The notes under the pieces are model-generated. The model ran no database searches, was not told the origin of the DNA, and was given only the letters and a program-made list of their open reading frames with translations. Shown one piece after another: positions 44,380 through 55,876 of a stretch of 64,000 nucleotides of DNA. Both the position numbers and the translations under genes were made by a program. This stretch comes from Limnoperna fortunei (taxonomy: Eukaryota > Mollusca > Bivalvia > Mytilida > Modiolidae): contig OX104120.1 of NCBI GenBank assembly GCA_944474755.1, positions 42,450,067 through 42,514,066 on the forward strand. The letters run 5' to 3'. Every line of letters begins with the position of its first letter. The stretch's first letter is position 1.

Positions 44380-46177
44380 AAGAAATTAAATTAAAATAAT
44401 AATTTACAATTTTAAGAGAACAAAAATTACTGTTTGTACATGAGGCTTATCCACCATGAGAGATATCTCTCATTGCAACAGCCAATGGTGTGGCATAGGT
44501 GATTATGGTTAATGTAGAATACCCAGAATCCTTTGCATGGAGAATGCCAATTTTTATGAAAAGATCAAGGAGAATTTGATTTTTCACCATCCACGTCCAT
44601 GCTACTTTGATCTCTTATTTGACAAACAAGTGAAACATGAGTTCGTGCCTGCCTTTTTTAAATTAATAATATAAGCAAGTGTTATGATTAAAAAAACAAC
44701 AAAACAAAATATGTCCAATAAAAGCTAGAAATTTTGTCCACTCTGAACCCACTCCACTATTGATAAGTGAAAAAACAGCAAAAGACATCCAAAGTGAAGG
44801 ATATCGTTTTATATCTTCTGAAAACTGACAACAGATCACATTTCATTTATAACAGAGAAAAAAGGGTTTGTCTTAACAACTATCACCCATAATGCCATTC
44901 AGTTTTGCCTAACTGTGCACATTGAATCTAACAGTCACAACAAATGTATCAAACCCAATACATGTATCTGACCAAAAAATCTATTCTGTCTGCTTTAATT
45001 TCTCACACATGGGTACAAATGTACAAATATATACAAGATGCAACCGGCCATGATATAAGTCAATCTAATTAAACTTGAATCTCCCACCCACATCCTGGTA
45101 CTTTTTCCATTGTCATCACAATTTATCAACAGAAAAAGGAGGCAGCAAGTGCAAGATTTAATTTTAACTAGATTGAATATAGCTGACTCTATACAAAACA
45201 AAAAAACTTAACAACAAACAAACAAAATTTGTTCAAGCAGTGTAAACAACATGGGCACAAAAATATAGCACTACAGGTATATACAAATACAACCACATAA
45301 CAATCTGGTTAAAAAACCTAAAAAATCTATACATGTACACCATTAACCAATTTTCTTACGAGGTATATAGGACAAGGATACAACTGAAACTGTCTGCAAA
45401 TACAGCTACTGAATGTGAAATTAATGAATTAACAGGTTGTTCAGTACTCATGGGCGTTAATTTTATTAGGCAAATAACCAGTGGCCTTCTACTGCCGACT
45501 GACAAAACAATAAAGAACAATAAAAGCAGTTCATTTAGATTAAAGAAATTGTGTTAACTGTCTAAATCCTAATTTATGGCCATGATACCAGAGGGTTCAT
45601 ATTAAAGGGAGTGTTTCATGTAAGACAACAGTTAAACTGAAAATTATCAGTTCATATATACTACAGTGAATCTGATTTTGGGCCCAGTTTCCAAAAAAAG
45701 TTGCATGGTTACAATCAGTCGTAAGGTTAGTACAAAATTTTATTACAACTGGTCATAAGTCTTAAAAAACGTTTTGTGAAATGGAGGTCAAATGTGGACC
45801 TCTAAATACCTTTGAAAATTATAAAATTAAACCAAACAAAATTCTAAAAATTTTGGTATATATAGGGGTAACTGGGAATGTCCTAGAAATATCTAGACAT
45901 GCTGGCTGTTTTGCTGCAACGCCAATATCTTGTTCAACTTTTATCTGTGAAGATGAAAACAAATTTATGTGGCAAAACAGGAGACCAAATCTCAGTATAT
46001 CTATTACAAATCTTATCTTTGGAGAGGGGCTAAAGAATTTTGGCTAGCTCTTATCAACAGTGATTCCTTCTAAACAAAACCATTTTGTTCTTTACCCTCT
46101 TGTACTTGTGATATCAAAGGTTTTTTTTCAATGAAATTTGACAATAAAATTTCATTATTTATAATCTTTATAATAAC
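44380..46177. other. AT-rich stretch without a gene
   Basis: A degraded foldback may lie near 45677-45785 (GGGCCCAGTTTCCAAAAAAAG on one side, AACGTTTTGTGAAATGG on the other). No exon is supportable. Confidence 0.45.
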
Positions 46178-46408
46178 AATTTATCAGCTATATCATGGCT
46201 TCCAGTTCTTTTTGGGAAAAGGAAGCCAGAGTACCTGGAGAAAACCCCTGACCTTTGGTGGGGAAAATGGCAATCCTTGTCAATCATGATTGGAGTTGAG
46301 GACAATACAATATCCACAGTGAGACTCGAACCTGCAATCTCATCGTTGACAGACCAAGTGATCAATAGTAGACGAACTACCTTAATCACTTGGCCACAGA
46401 GGCCCCCA
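46178..46408 (-). repeat. tRNA-derived SINE
   Basis: On the plus strand it runs from the tail (ATCAGCTATATCATGGCTTC) through GGAAGCCAGAGTACCTGGAG and CCTTGTCAATCATGATTGGA, the box B complement GAGACTCGAACC, to the head (AATCACTTGGCCACAGAGGC). The CAAA tail is lost. Confidence 0.88.
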
Positions 46409-46674
46409 GCCCCAATTTTTTTATGAAACTCTGCTTCATTGTGTATACTAGATACTGTTTAAAATCTAAAAGCCAGAGAGGTGGTCGCTCCAAAGGCAAA
46501 AACAGTGGAAGGGGTAGGGGTTCCATCTATCTGGTAAACACAAGACTTTCTGCAAACTTCTTTATCAGCTTATGAAACCCAATGAGGTATTATAGATTTT
46601 ATGTGTTGTTGACAAACATTAAATGTATGGAAATGTTATAACCGAATGCTAACAACATTTTGCAAAAAATTGAA

Positions 46675-47094
46675 GAGTGTGTCCATGGGACACGGATGCC
46701 CCCGCTAAATGAAGTCCCAAACAGGAAGTAGTTGTCCGACAGGTCTGAAAGTCGCTTAGGACGTACAACTTGTGATACTGAACCACCCTGCCAAATTTCA
46801 AACTGTTCTGATGTACGGTTTCTGAGAAAAGCTTGACGGAAATTTGTACATACAGACGGACGTATTTACGTACAAATGAAGTCCCAAACAGGAAGTAGTT
46901 GTCCGACAGGTCTGAAATTCGCTTAGGACGTACAACTTGTGATACTGAACCACTCTGCCAAATTTAAAATTGTTCTCATGTACGGTTTCTGAGAAAAGCT
47001 TGACGGAAATTTGTTCGGACGTACGTACGTACGGACGGACGGACGGACATGAGTAAAACTTAATGCCCCCCGGCATGTCGTCGCGGGGGCATAA
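46675..47094 (+). mobile_element. Hairpin-ended element with a duplicated 180-bp unit
   Basis: It starts with GTGTCCATGGGACAC (imperfect palindrome) and ATGCCCCCGC. It ends with ATGCCCCCCGGC and, after a short loop, GCGGGGGCAT, a hairpin also inverted relative to the start. Inside, a unit from AAATGAAGTCCCAAACAGGA to AAGCTTGACGGAAATTTGT occurs twice (about 46710-46873 and 46874-47025) with few differences, followed by GGACGGACGGACGGACATGA. No protein is supported. It lies just beyond the 3' end of the large gene. Confidence 0.85.
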
Positions 47095-47241
47095 AAATAT
47101 ACAGTGATGTCATGTAAATAAGCATAATTACTGAGATAATTAAAACATAAACTGGCATTTCTCAAAACAACAAAAATAAGTAATATAAGCAAACGTAAAC
47201 TGCTTCAGTTTACAAATAGGACTGATAAATAATACAGCAAT

Positions 47242-47251
47242 TTTATTTATT
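47242..47251 (-). terminator. Polyadenylation signals of the large zinc-finger gene
   Basis: On the minus strand two overlapping AATAAA hexamers lie about 220 bp after the stop codon, in the right place to define the 3' end of the transcript. Confidence 0.55.
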
Positions 47252-47469
47252 TCCTTCCTGCTCTATTTTTTTAAGTATAAATCCATATGTGATCATGTTT
47301 GATATGCAAATACAAAATTAGGTGGTTTGTTTTTCTCTAACCGTTCATTTTCCACCCCTGTTTCTATTGAACCTGCATGGAAGATCTAAAGTAACCACAT
47401 GGCCACAATAAAAAAGGGGGAGCAAAAGAAAGTTTTAATTGTATTTACACCTACTAGTAGATTGGGATT

Positions 47470-50400
47470 TTATATGTTGTCAAGAATGGAATCAGAAATA
47501 TCAGCATTCTGACAATATTCTGAAAACTGAACAGATGGTTCATACACATCTCTGGCTTTTGACATATTAGATGAAGGTAGATTGTTGTAGAAAGCAGTCG
47601 GACGTTGTTCTGGGAACAATCGGTTGCTTGCAACTGGCTCTATTAACTCCCTTTGTTGTCTGTATTGCACTCTATGATCAAGACTAGATTTAAAATTGTA
47701 ATTTTGGGGAATGCTGACCTGTGAACTTTGACCCTTGTCTGCACTATGTAGCGACAGTGTTTCCTGTTCCAATCGATATGGCGTTAATTGTTTTTGAGGT
47801 ATATCTTTTGAACGAGGGGTGGTCGGATAAACTTCTACCTCCTCAGGTGAGGAGACATTCTCATAATCAGAACTTTGCACAATACTTGCTGAGGTTTTAG
47901 CTTGAGTTCCTGTACTACAGGGAGCACTCAATTGACGCTGAACTTGCGACAAAAATCTCTGGTTATTTATATGACTAGTCAACTCTGGCCTTAAACCGAC
48001 CAATGACAAAGGTCCATTTGGCTGATTTTGTGATACAGATTGTATTGTTATATGACTAGTCAACTCTGGCCTTAAACCGACCAATGACAAAGGTCCATTT
48101 GGCTGATTTTGTGATACAGATTGTATTGTTTTCTGATAATTAAACACATTTCCTGTCGATGCACTGGTATAATTACAAGTTCGACTAAGCACAGGTGAGC
48201 ATATCACAGAATTTTCTTGGACAATGTGAAAACCAAAATCATTTTTCACATTTGCCTGATCAAAAGAATGACTCCTATGAATATTAGTTAAGTTTGGCCT
48301 TTGATGCAGCTGTTCCAGAGAAGTTCCTGAATTTAGTAGCATAGCTTCTTGATGTCGAGGCACTTGATGGAAATCTACAGCTTTATCAGTTGTCTTTCCT
48401 TGAATTTTCTCATCACTAAGTCTAGAACTTTTAGACACTTCTTGACAAGGTGTTTTTGAAGCATTCTCAAACTTAGTCCTCAATTTCATTCCAGAATGCT
48501 CATGAGATGCCAGTCTGGAGTTTAGCATGAAAGTTTCTTGGTCTTGTAACCTAGAAAACTGTTCTGTATTGGCAGCCATTTTTGGACTGTTTGAAGAAAG
48601 CTTTTCCGCATTACTGATTTGACTGTAGCTGTGATGAGCAGCAAATTTTGGATGCATCCTTTGATGTTGAAATTTATCACTGGTATCAGGTGATCCACAT
48701 GATTTTTTATTATTCTGACCCCTATTTGTTTTCTCCAACATGTCCAGTATAGCGTCCTGTTGGTCAGTGTCACAATCTAAAAAAATGTTCGTCTTTGCAG
48801 AAGTATGCAGGTTCTGCGTCTTTTCTAGTTCATTTAATCTTGATGACATAAATGAGGAATTATGCTGATTATAATTAGTGTTTATTTTTGTAGGCAAACT
48901 TTGGCGTCTCTCATTAGTCTTTTTGTGTCGCAATATATTCACATTGTGACGTTTCTGTTTGCCTATGTCCTGCCTTTCACTATAACTTTTTTGTTGGCCA
49001 TGTTTATAATGTATACTTGTATCCTCTACTTGTGTTGGTCTTTGTTGATTAAACAATGATGATCCTGAATTGCTGTTTTGTATGATTTGTTTTGGCTGGA
49101 CCTGGGTGTATGGTGGCGAGTTTATGTTGCCTTCTTCAATAATGTGCTTGGGTCTAGCTAGATTAAATGGTGGTGAAATAATGACATTTTGCCTCTTATC
49201 CCATCTTTCAACATCTGGCGCTGTTGCACCGCTTTGCCGCCTGTCTGTGATATTTGACTTTGGAGATGACAACGCACCAACAGTATTGTATGAATTCAAG
49301 TGAACATCAATGAAATGCACAGAATTTAAATTCTCTTCAAATGGTGAAAGTGCACTAGAAGTGCTTGAGTTATCTAACTTTAAATTTCTACATAAATTTT
49401 CCGGCGGATTTTTATGTTGACTGACTGAGCTAAACTGCCTTGATGAAACATACAGCTGAGGATTTGTTGATGGCAAAAAGGCAATATTAGCAGGATGAGG
49501 ATGCAATGACCTATCAAATGACATCTGCAAAAGCCCTTGTGCAAATCCCTGACTCTTTAAAATTAATTCATTGGTCATTTTAGATGTTGCAACTTTAGCC
49601 AAGTCTACCGGTGATATGTTTTGTGTAGGTCCCTCCAGAGGCGGAGATATATCACAGATATAACTCTCATCTTCTTTAGTTTGGCTGCAATCAATTGCTA
49701 ATGGTTTCAGAAATACATCCGATTTGTCTGAAGTGTTCACACCTAGTGTTTGGGAGGTTGATGGAACAATATTTTCATTGCTACTTTTTACAGCATCAGT
49801 GCTAGTTACTACATTTTTCACTTGACCTTGACCTACTACATTTTTCCCTTGACCTTGACCTACAAAATTAGATTTTTCACATAGTCTATTATCTGGGTTA
49901 TCAACACATTTTTTATCACAAGCAGGTATGAGAGAGACAGGTCGAATAGGAGACAGGGGTTCTGTGGTGTAGAATGTTTCTTCTTTTAGATATTCAGCAT
50001 ATTTTTCAAAATCAAAGTTTGTTATAATAGTTGGAGACTCCTGATCACTTAGAAGACTTGCTGTGTCATCTTTACTACAATTATTTAAAACATCCATCTG
50101 AGTTTGATCATTTGTTATTATATTTGGAGGTCTTGGTGATCGTCTTCGACTCGCTAAACAATCAGATTTTGCATCCAAATTGGAAACAGTGTATTGATTT
50201 TGAAACGTTACCGAACAATTCTGATTGACAGTGGTGATTGTTGTCTTTAGATCACCTATTTTATTGTCACTTGTACATTTTTTTGTTAAATCTGTCGGTT
50301 CAGTTTTAGAATCGAGAAACATGAAAAACTTAGGAGACGGTGACTTGTTTTTCACCACTGGGTCTGATGATTTTGGATATGGAGACGACAAATTACAAAA

Positions 50401-53400
50401 ATTAGATGGTCGTATTACATGATCATTGCTAGTCCTTTCTGGTATCTCATTTTTTACTTTTGGACCTTCATCAATAACTGTGATATCAGAGGTGAACTCA
50501 TTGTCTCTAGTAGAATTGTTCATAATAATAACAGTGTCTTTTGGTTTTTCCAATATTTCCGAGTTAGTTAGATCTGATGGCGATGTAGCATTTGTCAATA
50601 ATGATAATACAGATTTTTCAAACTTCTGCTTGGCTGATTCAGGAATAATTCCCATTGTTTTTGCAATTAAATCCAACAAATTGTTTGAGGTTTTTAGATT
50701 TAACTGTTCATCAAGTTTTGATGGTTTTGCATTTGATACCGAGACCAGTTCATTAACTTCTGAAATCACTGGTTTTGACGGATACACATAGACCTCTTGT
50801 AACTTTCCTTTTTCATTTTGAGGTTTAATATTGACAAAATCCAGTGATTTGTCTGCAGTAGAACTTATACGGATATCACATACATGCTTATACTGTTCGG
50901 AAAAGTTTGGAATGGTTTTGTTTAAAGAAGCTAATTCATGCTCTGAGCAACCAGTCAAATTTTCTTCCATTACATGAAGTAACGATTCACCTGAAAGACT
51001 CGAACTTTTATTCTCGGTCTCTTTATTGCACTCTTTCTGTACAACATAATTCATTGGCTGTCCATCATCTGAATCAGACAGTGCCAACCAATCAATATCA
51101 GTGTATAATTGAGCAACTTTTGACTTGTTCGGCAATCTTATTTCCACTTCTGTGCAACTCATTTTTTCTGATTTTTTTGGCACTTTTTGTGAAATTCTAT
51201 CAGAATTATCAATTTCTAAAATGTCATCAAGGGTAACTTTACTTGATGGCAGCAGAGATTCAAAGAAATTTTCTTGTGACATCATTTGTTGTTTTTCTCT
51301 AGGCACAGAAATAAGGTCTTCAATAGAATGAAATAAATTCCTATCCTCATCTCTTTCACTCTGTTTATCTTTTAAACTACTTATCCTCATCTTTTTAGAA
51401 GATGTACCTTTAAGCTTAGTATCCTCGACACTTTCATTTTGTTTACCTATTAAATTTCTGTCTGTATGTCTTTCTTTCCAAAGTTTACACTCTACTCTGT
51501 CATTCACTTTCTCGTTCAATTGTTTATCCTCCACTTTTTCCTTTTGTTTTTCTTTCAACAATGAATTTTCACTTTCCAAAGATTTGTTCAGCCATCTTGT
51601 TTTTGTTTTCAAAAAACTTTGTTCCGTCTGAATACCAAGTGTTACAGTATAGGTCAGTTTTCTGTTTGTCCCACTTTTTAAATCGCCACTAAAATAAAAT
51701 GACCTAGATTGTGAACTTATATCTTTCTCTATTCTAGTGTTATCATCATGTAACCTCTCTCTTGGTTTTATTAATTTAACACCAATTGCTTCACAGTTTT
51801 GCCACTTTTCCACTTCATTCAAAATGTCTTCTGCAGTACAACACACACCTATCTCGCTTGTTTTTAACAACAAATAGGAGTTATCTACCCTATTTTCCTT
51901 GTTGTTTTCATCATCTTTTAATTTTGTACTATCTTTATTCACTAAATGACTAGAATCTATAGTAGTTTTACACAATTCAGAAAAGGCACTGTGTGTGATT
52001 GTTCGAGAAATGAAATCCTCCGACAGAAATAAATCTGACATTAGGTCAGAAGGATTTGGTGGTGTAGGACATGGCAAGCCTGCAAACAGTTTTTCATTTC
52101 TTGGATGATTATCAGAATCTAACACAGAAGGAGCACCATGTGCAAAAATTAAATTTGGAGGATCAAGGCTTTCTTGACTAGAAACTATTTTTACCACACT
52201 TCTCTCATTTTCATTTTGTTCATCACATTCTTCCTGAGCTTCTGACATTTTTTCAAGAATAGGTGGAGAAATTTCAGATCCAGTAGTCGGGAAAGAAGGT
52301 AATGACTGAGAATCAAAGCCCGATTCAACAGAAATCTCACAGGGTTTTAACTCCTGACTGTTTACACTTTTGACCAGATGATTGCTTTCTACGTGTATTT
52401 TTTCAACATTTTTCATCTTCAGTGAAACAGAATACATCCCAAGTTTATAAAAATACTGATCCTTTTCACTCAATAAATCAAAATCTAAGTTAAAAGTCTG
52501 ACTTCTATCCTTGGGTGTAATGCAGAAAGTAATTAATGATGAAGTCATTCGTTTCCGATTTCTTGTTTTCTTTACCTTATCCGATTTTCCGGACTGCATA
52601 TTATCAATGTCCTCTTTTCTGACAGAATTGTCCAATATACTCAATTTACCTGCAACCTGCTTACGTCTTTTTGCTGCGTTTATCTGTCGCTGAGTAAGGG
52701 GCAAAGTATGGCAAGCATGTTTCTTTGGACGTAAAATAATCTGGGTCATGTTTCTAGTATTTCTCATTCTACAAGGAACCTGGTTGTGTTTTATTAGGAG
52801 ATCCCTTGTTTTGAATGTACGGTCACATGCTCGACACTTTACAGATTTGTCAGTTTTTTGTTTTTGGGTCAGAACCTTTTTCAAGTCAGTTTTTGAAACA
52901 AGTTTTTGTTTCAAGGTTGAATTTGATGCTAAAACAGATTTAGATTTGTCATTCTTTTTATCTCCAGATTGTTTACATGTTTTTGCATTGTCCTTTCTTT
53001 TTGCCTTATCAGCATTTACAAGCTTGTCTTTTGATCCTGCCTTCCCATTTTTCGATTTGTCCCGAAGTTTTGCCTTTAATTCAGACTTTTGTTTACCATT
53101 TACAGTCTTTTTCAATAGTTTCTTCCCTCGATTCGGTTTCCTTGTGTTATTCGACCCAGATGAACTTTCGCCAGAAAAACAATCAGTTAACACAACTACT
53201 AAATTTTTCTTCCCAACAATTTTCCCAGTTCTTGTTCTATTTCCATTTTTCACATCCCTTTTCTTTGTCTTGATTTCAGATTTCTTTGTTTCGTTGTTGT
53301 CATTTATTGTACTTTCTCCTGGAACTTCCACCGTTTCCAATTCAGCATTATTTATTATACTTTCTCCATCTGTCACATTCACTAGCAGTTTCTTTTTATC

Positions 53401-53847
53401 AATTTTCAGCTTTGCTTTATTTTTAATAAGTTTATCTTGCATTTCTTTCAAGGTCATTTCCTTTTTTTTAACCTTCACTGGCAAATCATCAAAGAAATCT
53501 TTACTTTTTCTCTTCCTGATTCGCTTTGGTAAATCTGTACCAATGCCCCAAACCTCTGTTTTTGGTTTTTCCCCAGAAACTAATTTTAATGTTATTTTAG
53601 GTATTTTGTTACTGTCAGAAGTTTGGGGCTGAAGACTAGAAACATACGTTTTATTGAGGGCTTCAGTCGACACCTGATCGTTACTGCTATCAGGCTCTGG
53701 TTGACATGGTGATAATTCTGGTTGGCAAGGTGATGTTTCTACTTGGCATGGTAGTGTTTCAGGAGGACAGGGTGAAGGTTCTGGTGTGTCAGATATGAAG
53801 TCATAGACCTTAAGAGCAATGTCTAATTTTTCAGCATTATCATGTGC
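47470..53847 (-). CDS. Large C2HC zinc-finger protein, coding exon 3 (last)
   Basis: One 6,378-bp exon encodes 2,125 residues plus stop, about residues 240-2364 of the predicted protein. The acceptor TTTGTTTCAG precedes AHDNAEKLDIALKVYDF and keeps the frame from exon 2. It starts with a short Pro-Cys repeat (SPCPPETLPCQ, SPCQPELSPCQPE), then Lys-rich segments with likely nuclear signals (PKRIRKRKSK, PVKVKKKE). A third zinc finger at about residue 575 follows (KCRACDRTFKTRDLLIKHNQ then VPC; CX2CX12HX4C). The remaining ~1,770 residues are Ser, Asn, Lys, Glu and Gln-rich with few hydrophobic runs, so probably disordered. Near residues 2145-2198 an 81-bp exact tandem duplication repeats 27 residues (TIQSVSQNQPNGPLSL). 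The family is not recognised; a nuclear DNA- or chromatin-binding role is an inference only. Confidence 0.92.
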   Translation of the reverse strand, partial: AHDNAEKLDIALKVYDFISDTPEPSPCPPETLPCQVETSPCQPELSPCQPEPDSSNDQVSTEALNKTYVSSLQPQTSDSNKIPKITLKLVSGEKPKTEVWGIGTDLPKRIRKRKSKDFFDDLPVKVKKKEMTLKEMQDKLIKNKAKLKIDKKKLLVNVTDGESIINNAELETVEVPGESTINDNNETKKSEIKTKKRDVKNGNRTRTGKIVGKKNLVVVLTDCFSGESSSGSNNTRKPNRGKKLLKKTVNGKQKSELKAKLRDKSKNGKAGSKDKLVNADKAKRKDNAKTCKQSGDKKNDKSKSVLASNSTLKQKLVSKTDLKKVLTQKQKTDKSVKCRACDRTFKTRDLLIKHNQVPCRMRNTRNMTQIILRPKKHACHTLPLTQRQINAAKRRKQVAGKLSILDNSVRKEDIDNMQSGKSDKVKKTRNRKRMTSSLITFCITPKDRSQTFNLDFDLLSEKDQYFYKLGMYSVSLKMKNVEKIHVESNHLVKSVNSQELKPCEISVESGFDSQSLPSFPTTGSEISPPILEKMSEAQEECDEQNENERSVVKIVSSQESLDPPNLIFAHGAPSVLDSDNHPRNEKLFAGLPCPTPPNPSDLMSDLFLSEDFISRTITHSAFSELCKTTIDSSHLVNKDSTKLKDDENNKENRVDNSYLLLKTSEIGVCCTAEDILNEVEKWQNCEAIGVKLIKPRERLHDDNTRIEKDISSQSRSFYFSGDLKSGTNRKLTYTVTLGIQTEQSFLKTKTRWLNKSLESENSLLKEKQKEKVEDKQLNEKVNDRVECKLWKERHTDRNLIGKQNESVEDTKLKGTSSKKMRISSLKDKQSERDEDRNLFHSIEDLISVPREKQQMMSQENFFESLLPSSKVTLDDILEIDNSDRISQKVPKKSEKMSCTEVEIRLPNKSKVAQLYTDIDWLALSDSDDGQPMNYVVQKECNKETENKSSSLSGESLLHVMEENLTGCSEHELASLNKTIPNFSEQYKHVCDIRISSTADKSLDFVNIKPQNEKGKLQEVYVYPSKPVISEVNELVSVSNAKPSKLDEQLNLKTSNNLLDLIAKTMGIIPESAKQKFEKSVLSLLTNATSPSDLTNSEILEKPKDTVIIMNNSTRDNEFTSDITVIDEGPKVKNEIPERTSNDHVIRPSNFCNLSSPYPKSSDPVVKNKSPSPKFFMFLDSKTEPTDLTKKCTSDNKIGDLKTTITTVNQNCSVTFQNQYTVSNLDAKSDCLASRRRSPRPPNIITNDQTQMDVLNNCSKDDTASLLSDQESPTIITNFDFEKYAEYLKEETFYTTEPLSPIRPVSLIPACDKKCVDNPDNRLCEKSNFVGQGQGKNVVGQGQVKNVVTSTDAVKSSNENIVPSTSQTLGVNTSDKSDVFLKPLAIDCSQTKEDESYICDISPPLEGPTQNISPVDLAKVATSKMTNELILKSQGFAQGLLQMSFDRSLHPHPANIAFLPSTNPQLYVSSRQFSSVSQHKNPPENLCRNLKLDNSSTSSALSPFEENLNSVHFIDVHLNSYNTVGALSSPKSNITDRRQSGATAPDVERWDKRQNVIISPPFNLARPKHIIEEGNINSPPYTQVQPKQIIQNSNSGSSLFNQQRPTQVEDTSIHYKHGQQKSYSERQDIGKQKRHNVNILRHKKTNERRQSLPTKINTNYNQHNSSFMSSRLNELEKTQNLHTSAKTNIFLDCDTDQQDAILDMLEKTNRGQNNKKSCGSPDTSDKFQHQRMHPKFAAHHSYSQISNAEKLSSNSPKMAANTEQFSRLQDQETFMLNSRLASHEHSGMKLRTKFENASKTPCQEVSKSSRLSDEKIQGKTTDKAVDFHQVPRHQEAMLLNSGTSLEQLHQRPNLTNIHRSHSFDQANVKNDFGFHIVQENSVICSPVLSRTCNYTSASTGNVFNYQKTIQSVSQNQPNGPLSLVGLRPELTSHITIQSVSQNQPNGPLSLVGLRPELTSHINNQRFLSQVQRQLSAPCSTGTQAKTSASIVQSSDYENVSSPEEVEVYPTTPRSKDIPQKQLTPYRLEQETLSLHSADKGQSSQVSIPQNYNFKSSLDHRVQYRQQRELIEPVASNRLFPEQRPTAFYNNLPSSNMSKARDVYEPSVQFSEYCQNADISDSILDNI

Positions 53848-55876
53848 CTGAAACAAATTAAATTTTGAATAATTATGTCATAATCAACTGCGCAGAATAT
53901 TGAAAACATGATCACAAGTGCCAAAGAACACATCAGATTTAACAAGTGTCAAAGAACATATCAGATTTAACAAGTGCAAAAGAACACATCAGATTTAACA
54001 AGTGCCAAAGAACACATCAGATTTAACAAGTGCAAAAGAACACATCAGATTTAACAAGTGCAAAAGAACACATCATATTTAACAAGTGCCAAAGAACACA
54101 TCAGATTTAACGAGGGCCAAAGAACTCATCAGATTTAACAAGTGCCAAAGAACACATCAGATTTAACAAGTGCCAAAGAACACATCAGATTTAACGAGTG
54201 CCAAAGAACACATCAGATTTAACAAGTGCTAAAGAACACATCAGATATAACGATTGCAAAAGAACACATCAGATTTAACAAGTGCCAAAGAACACATCAG
54301 ATTTAACAAGTGCCAAAGAACACATCAGATTTAACAAGTGCCAAAGAACACATCAGATTTAACAAGTGCCAAAGAACACATCAGATTTAACAAGTGCCAA
54401 AGAACTCATCAGATTTAACAAGTGCCAAAGAACACATCAGATTTAACAAGTGCCAAAGAACACATCAGATTTAACAAGTGCCAAAGAACACATCAGATTT
54501 AACAAGTGCCAAAGAACACATCAGATTTAACAAGTGCCAAAGAACTCATCAGATATAACGAGTGCCAAAGAACTCATCAGATTTAACGAGGGCCAAAGAA
54601 CACATCAGATTTAACGAGTGCCAAAGAACACATCAGATTTAACGAGTGCCAAAGAACACATCAGATTTAACGAGTGCCAAAGAACACATCAGATTTAACG
54701 AGTGCCAAAGAACACATCAGATTTAACGAGTGCCAAAGAACACATCAGATTTAACGAGTGCCAAAGAACACATCAGATTTAACGAGTGCCAAAGAACACA
54801 TCAGATTTAACAAGTGCCAAAGAACACATCAGATTTAACAAGTGCCAAAGAACACATCAGATTTAACAAGTGCCAAAGAACACATCAGATTTAACTAGTG
54901 CCAAAGAACACATCAGATTTAACAAGTGCCAAAGAACACATCAGATTTAACAAGTGCCAAAGAACACATCAGATTTAACAAGTGCCAAAGAACTCATCAG
55001 ATTTAACAAGTGCCAAAGAACACATCAGATTTAATGAGTGCCAAAGAACACATCAGATTTAACAAGTGCCAAAGAACACATCAGATTTAACGAGGGCCAA
55101 AGAACACATCAGATTTAACAAGTGCCAAAGAACACATCAGATTTAATGAGTGCCAAAGAACACATCAGATTTAACAAGTGCCAAAGAACTCATCAGATTT
55201 AACAAGTGCTCAGAACTCGTTCAATGCACAGTTTAATCTGAACACATTTCATCATGAGTGATCTTATTTGTTTATTACATTATCAAATATTTAATATCAT
55301 TGAAAACTTGAAGGAACTTTGTTCTGAATACTCTTGCACATCAATGTTTACTAGCGACATTAAGGACATTCTTTGTGACATCACTTCCAGGGATGAAAGA
55401 ATAGACTTTATTTCACATGTTATTACTGGAACTTTTTTCACTGGGAAATCTTGGTATTTTATAGATGTCAATGTAATAATCTGTTTCATTTTAACAGTCC
55501 AAAGCTGATACCAAAAGTAGATACTGTTTACCAGTAGTTGAAAGCAGATAAGTTAGCACCCTATGTTAATTAGTGTTGGAAAATATGTGACAATTCTTAA
55601 TTAGAGTTTTAAAAAATTGGATTATCACCAGTAACCTACAACTGATTAAAAAAAACTTACAAACTCCTGGTTTAAATTTTAACGACAAAAAGGAACTTAA
55701 ACTTAAATTAACATTTCATCATTATAAGGCATATCATTTTGAAGTCGAGACCAAACACATATAAAATGGCTCTGATCATTATAGAAAGCTACATGATTTC
55801 AGAGACAGCAACTTGTAAAACATTAATATTTCATTAGATGTATGTAATTCCTTCATCTTTTGTAGTATTACATTAC
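53848..55876 (-). other. Intron 3 of the large zinc-finger gene
   Basis: It is bounded by the exon 2 donor (AG|GTAATG on the minus strand) and the exon 3 acceptor. It contains the 28-bp minisatellite at 53915-55209. The remainder (55210-55876) has no coding signal that I can support. Confidence 0.75.
53915..55209 (+). repeat. 28-bp intronic minisatellite, about 46 copies
   Basis: The unit reads AACAAGTGCCAAAGAACACA then TCAGATTT. Variants are few (AACGAGTGCC, AACGAGGGCC, ACTCATC, GTGCAAAAG) and run in blocks. For example, AACGAG units cluster at about 54600-54790, showing local homogenisation. It lies wholly in the intron between coding exons 2 and 3. Confidence 0.96.

Noticed and set aside
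46798..47192. Minus-strand frames with an RPSVRTYVRP-type sequence
   Set aside because: These come from the duplicated unit and GGACGGAC tract of a non-coding dispersed repeat.
52748..53632. 294-codon plus-strand frame inside the large exon
   Set aside because: It is the antisense of the Lys-rich coding region and gives a Phe/Ser/Leu-rich low-complexity sequence.
53915..55209. Regular direct repeats resembling a CRISPR array
   Set aside because: Units are continuous with no unique spacers, and the region is an intron of a spliced eukaryotic gene.
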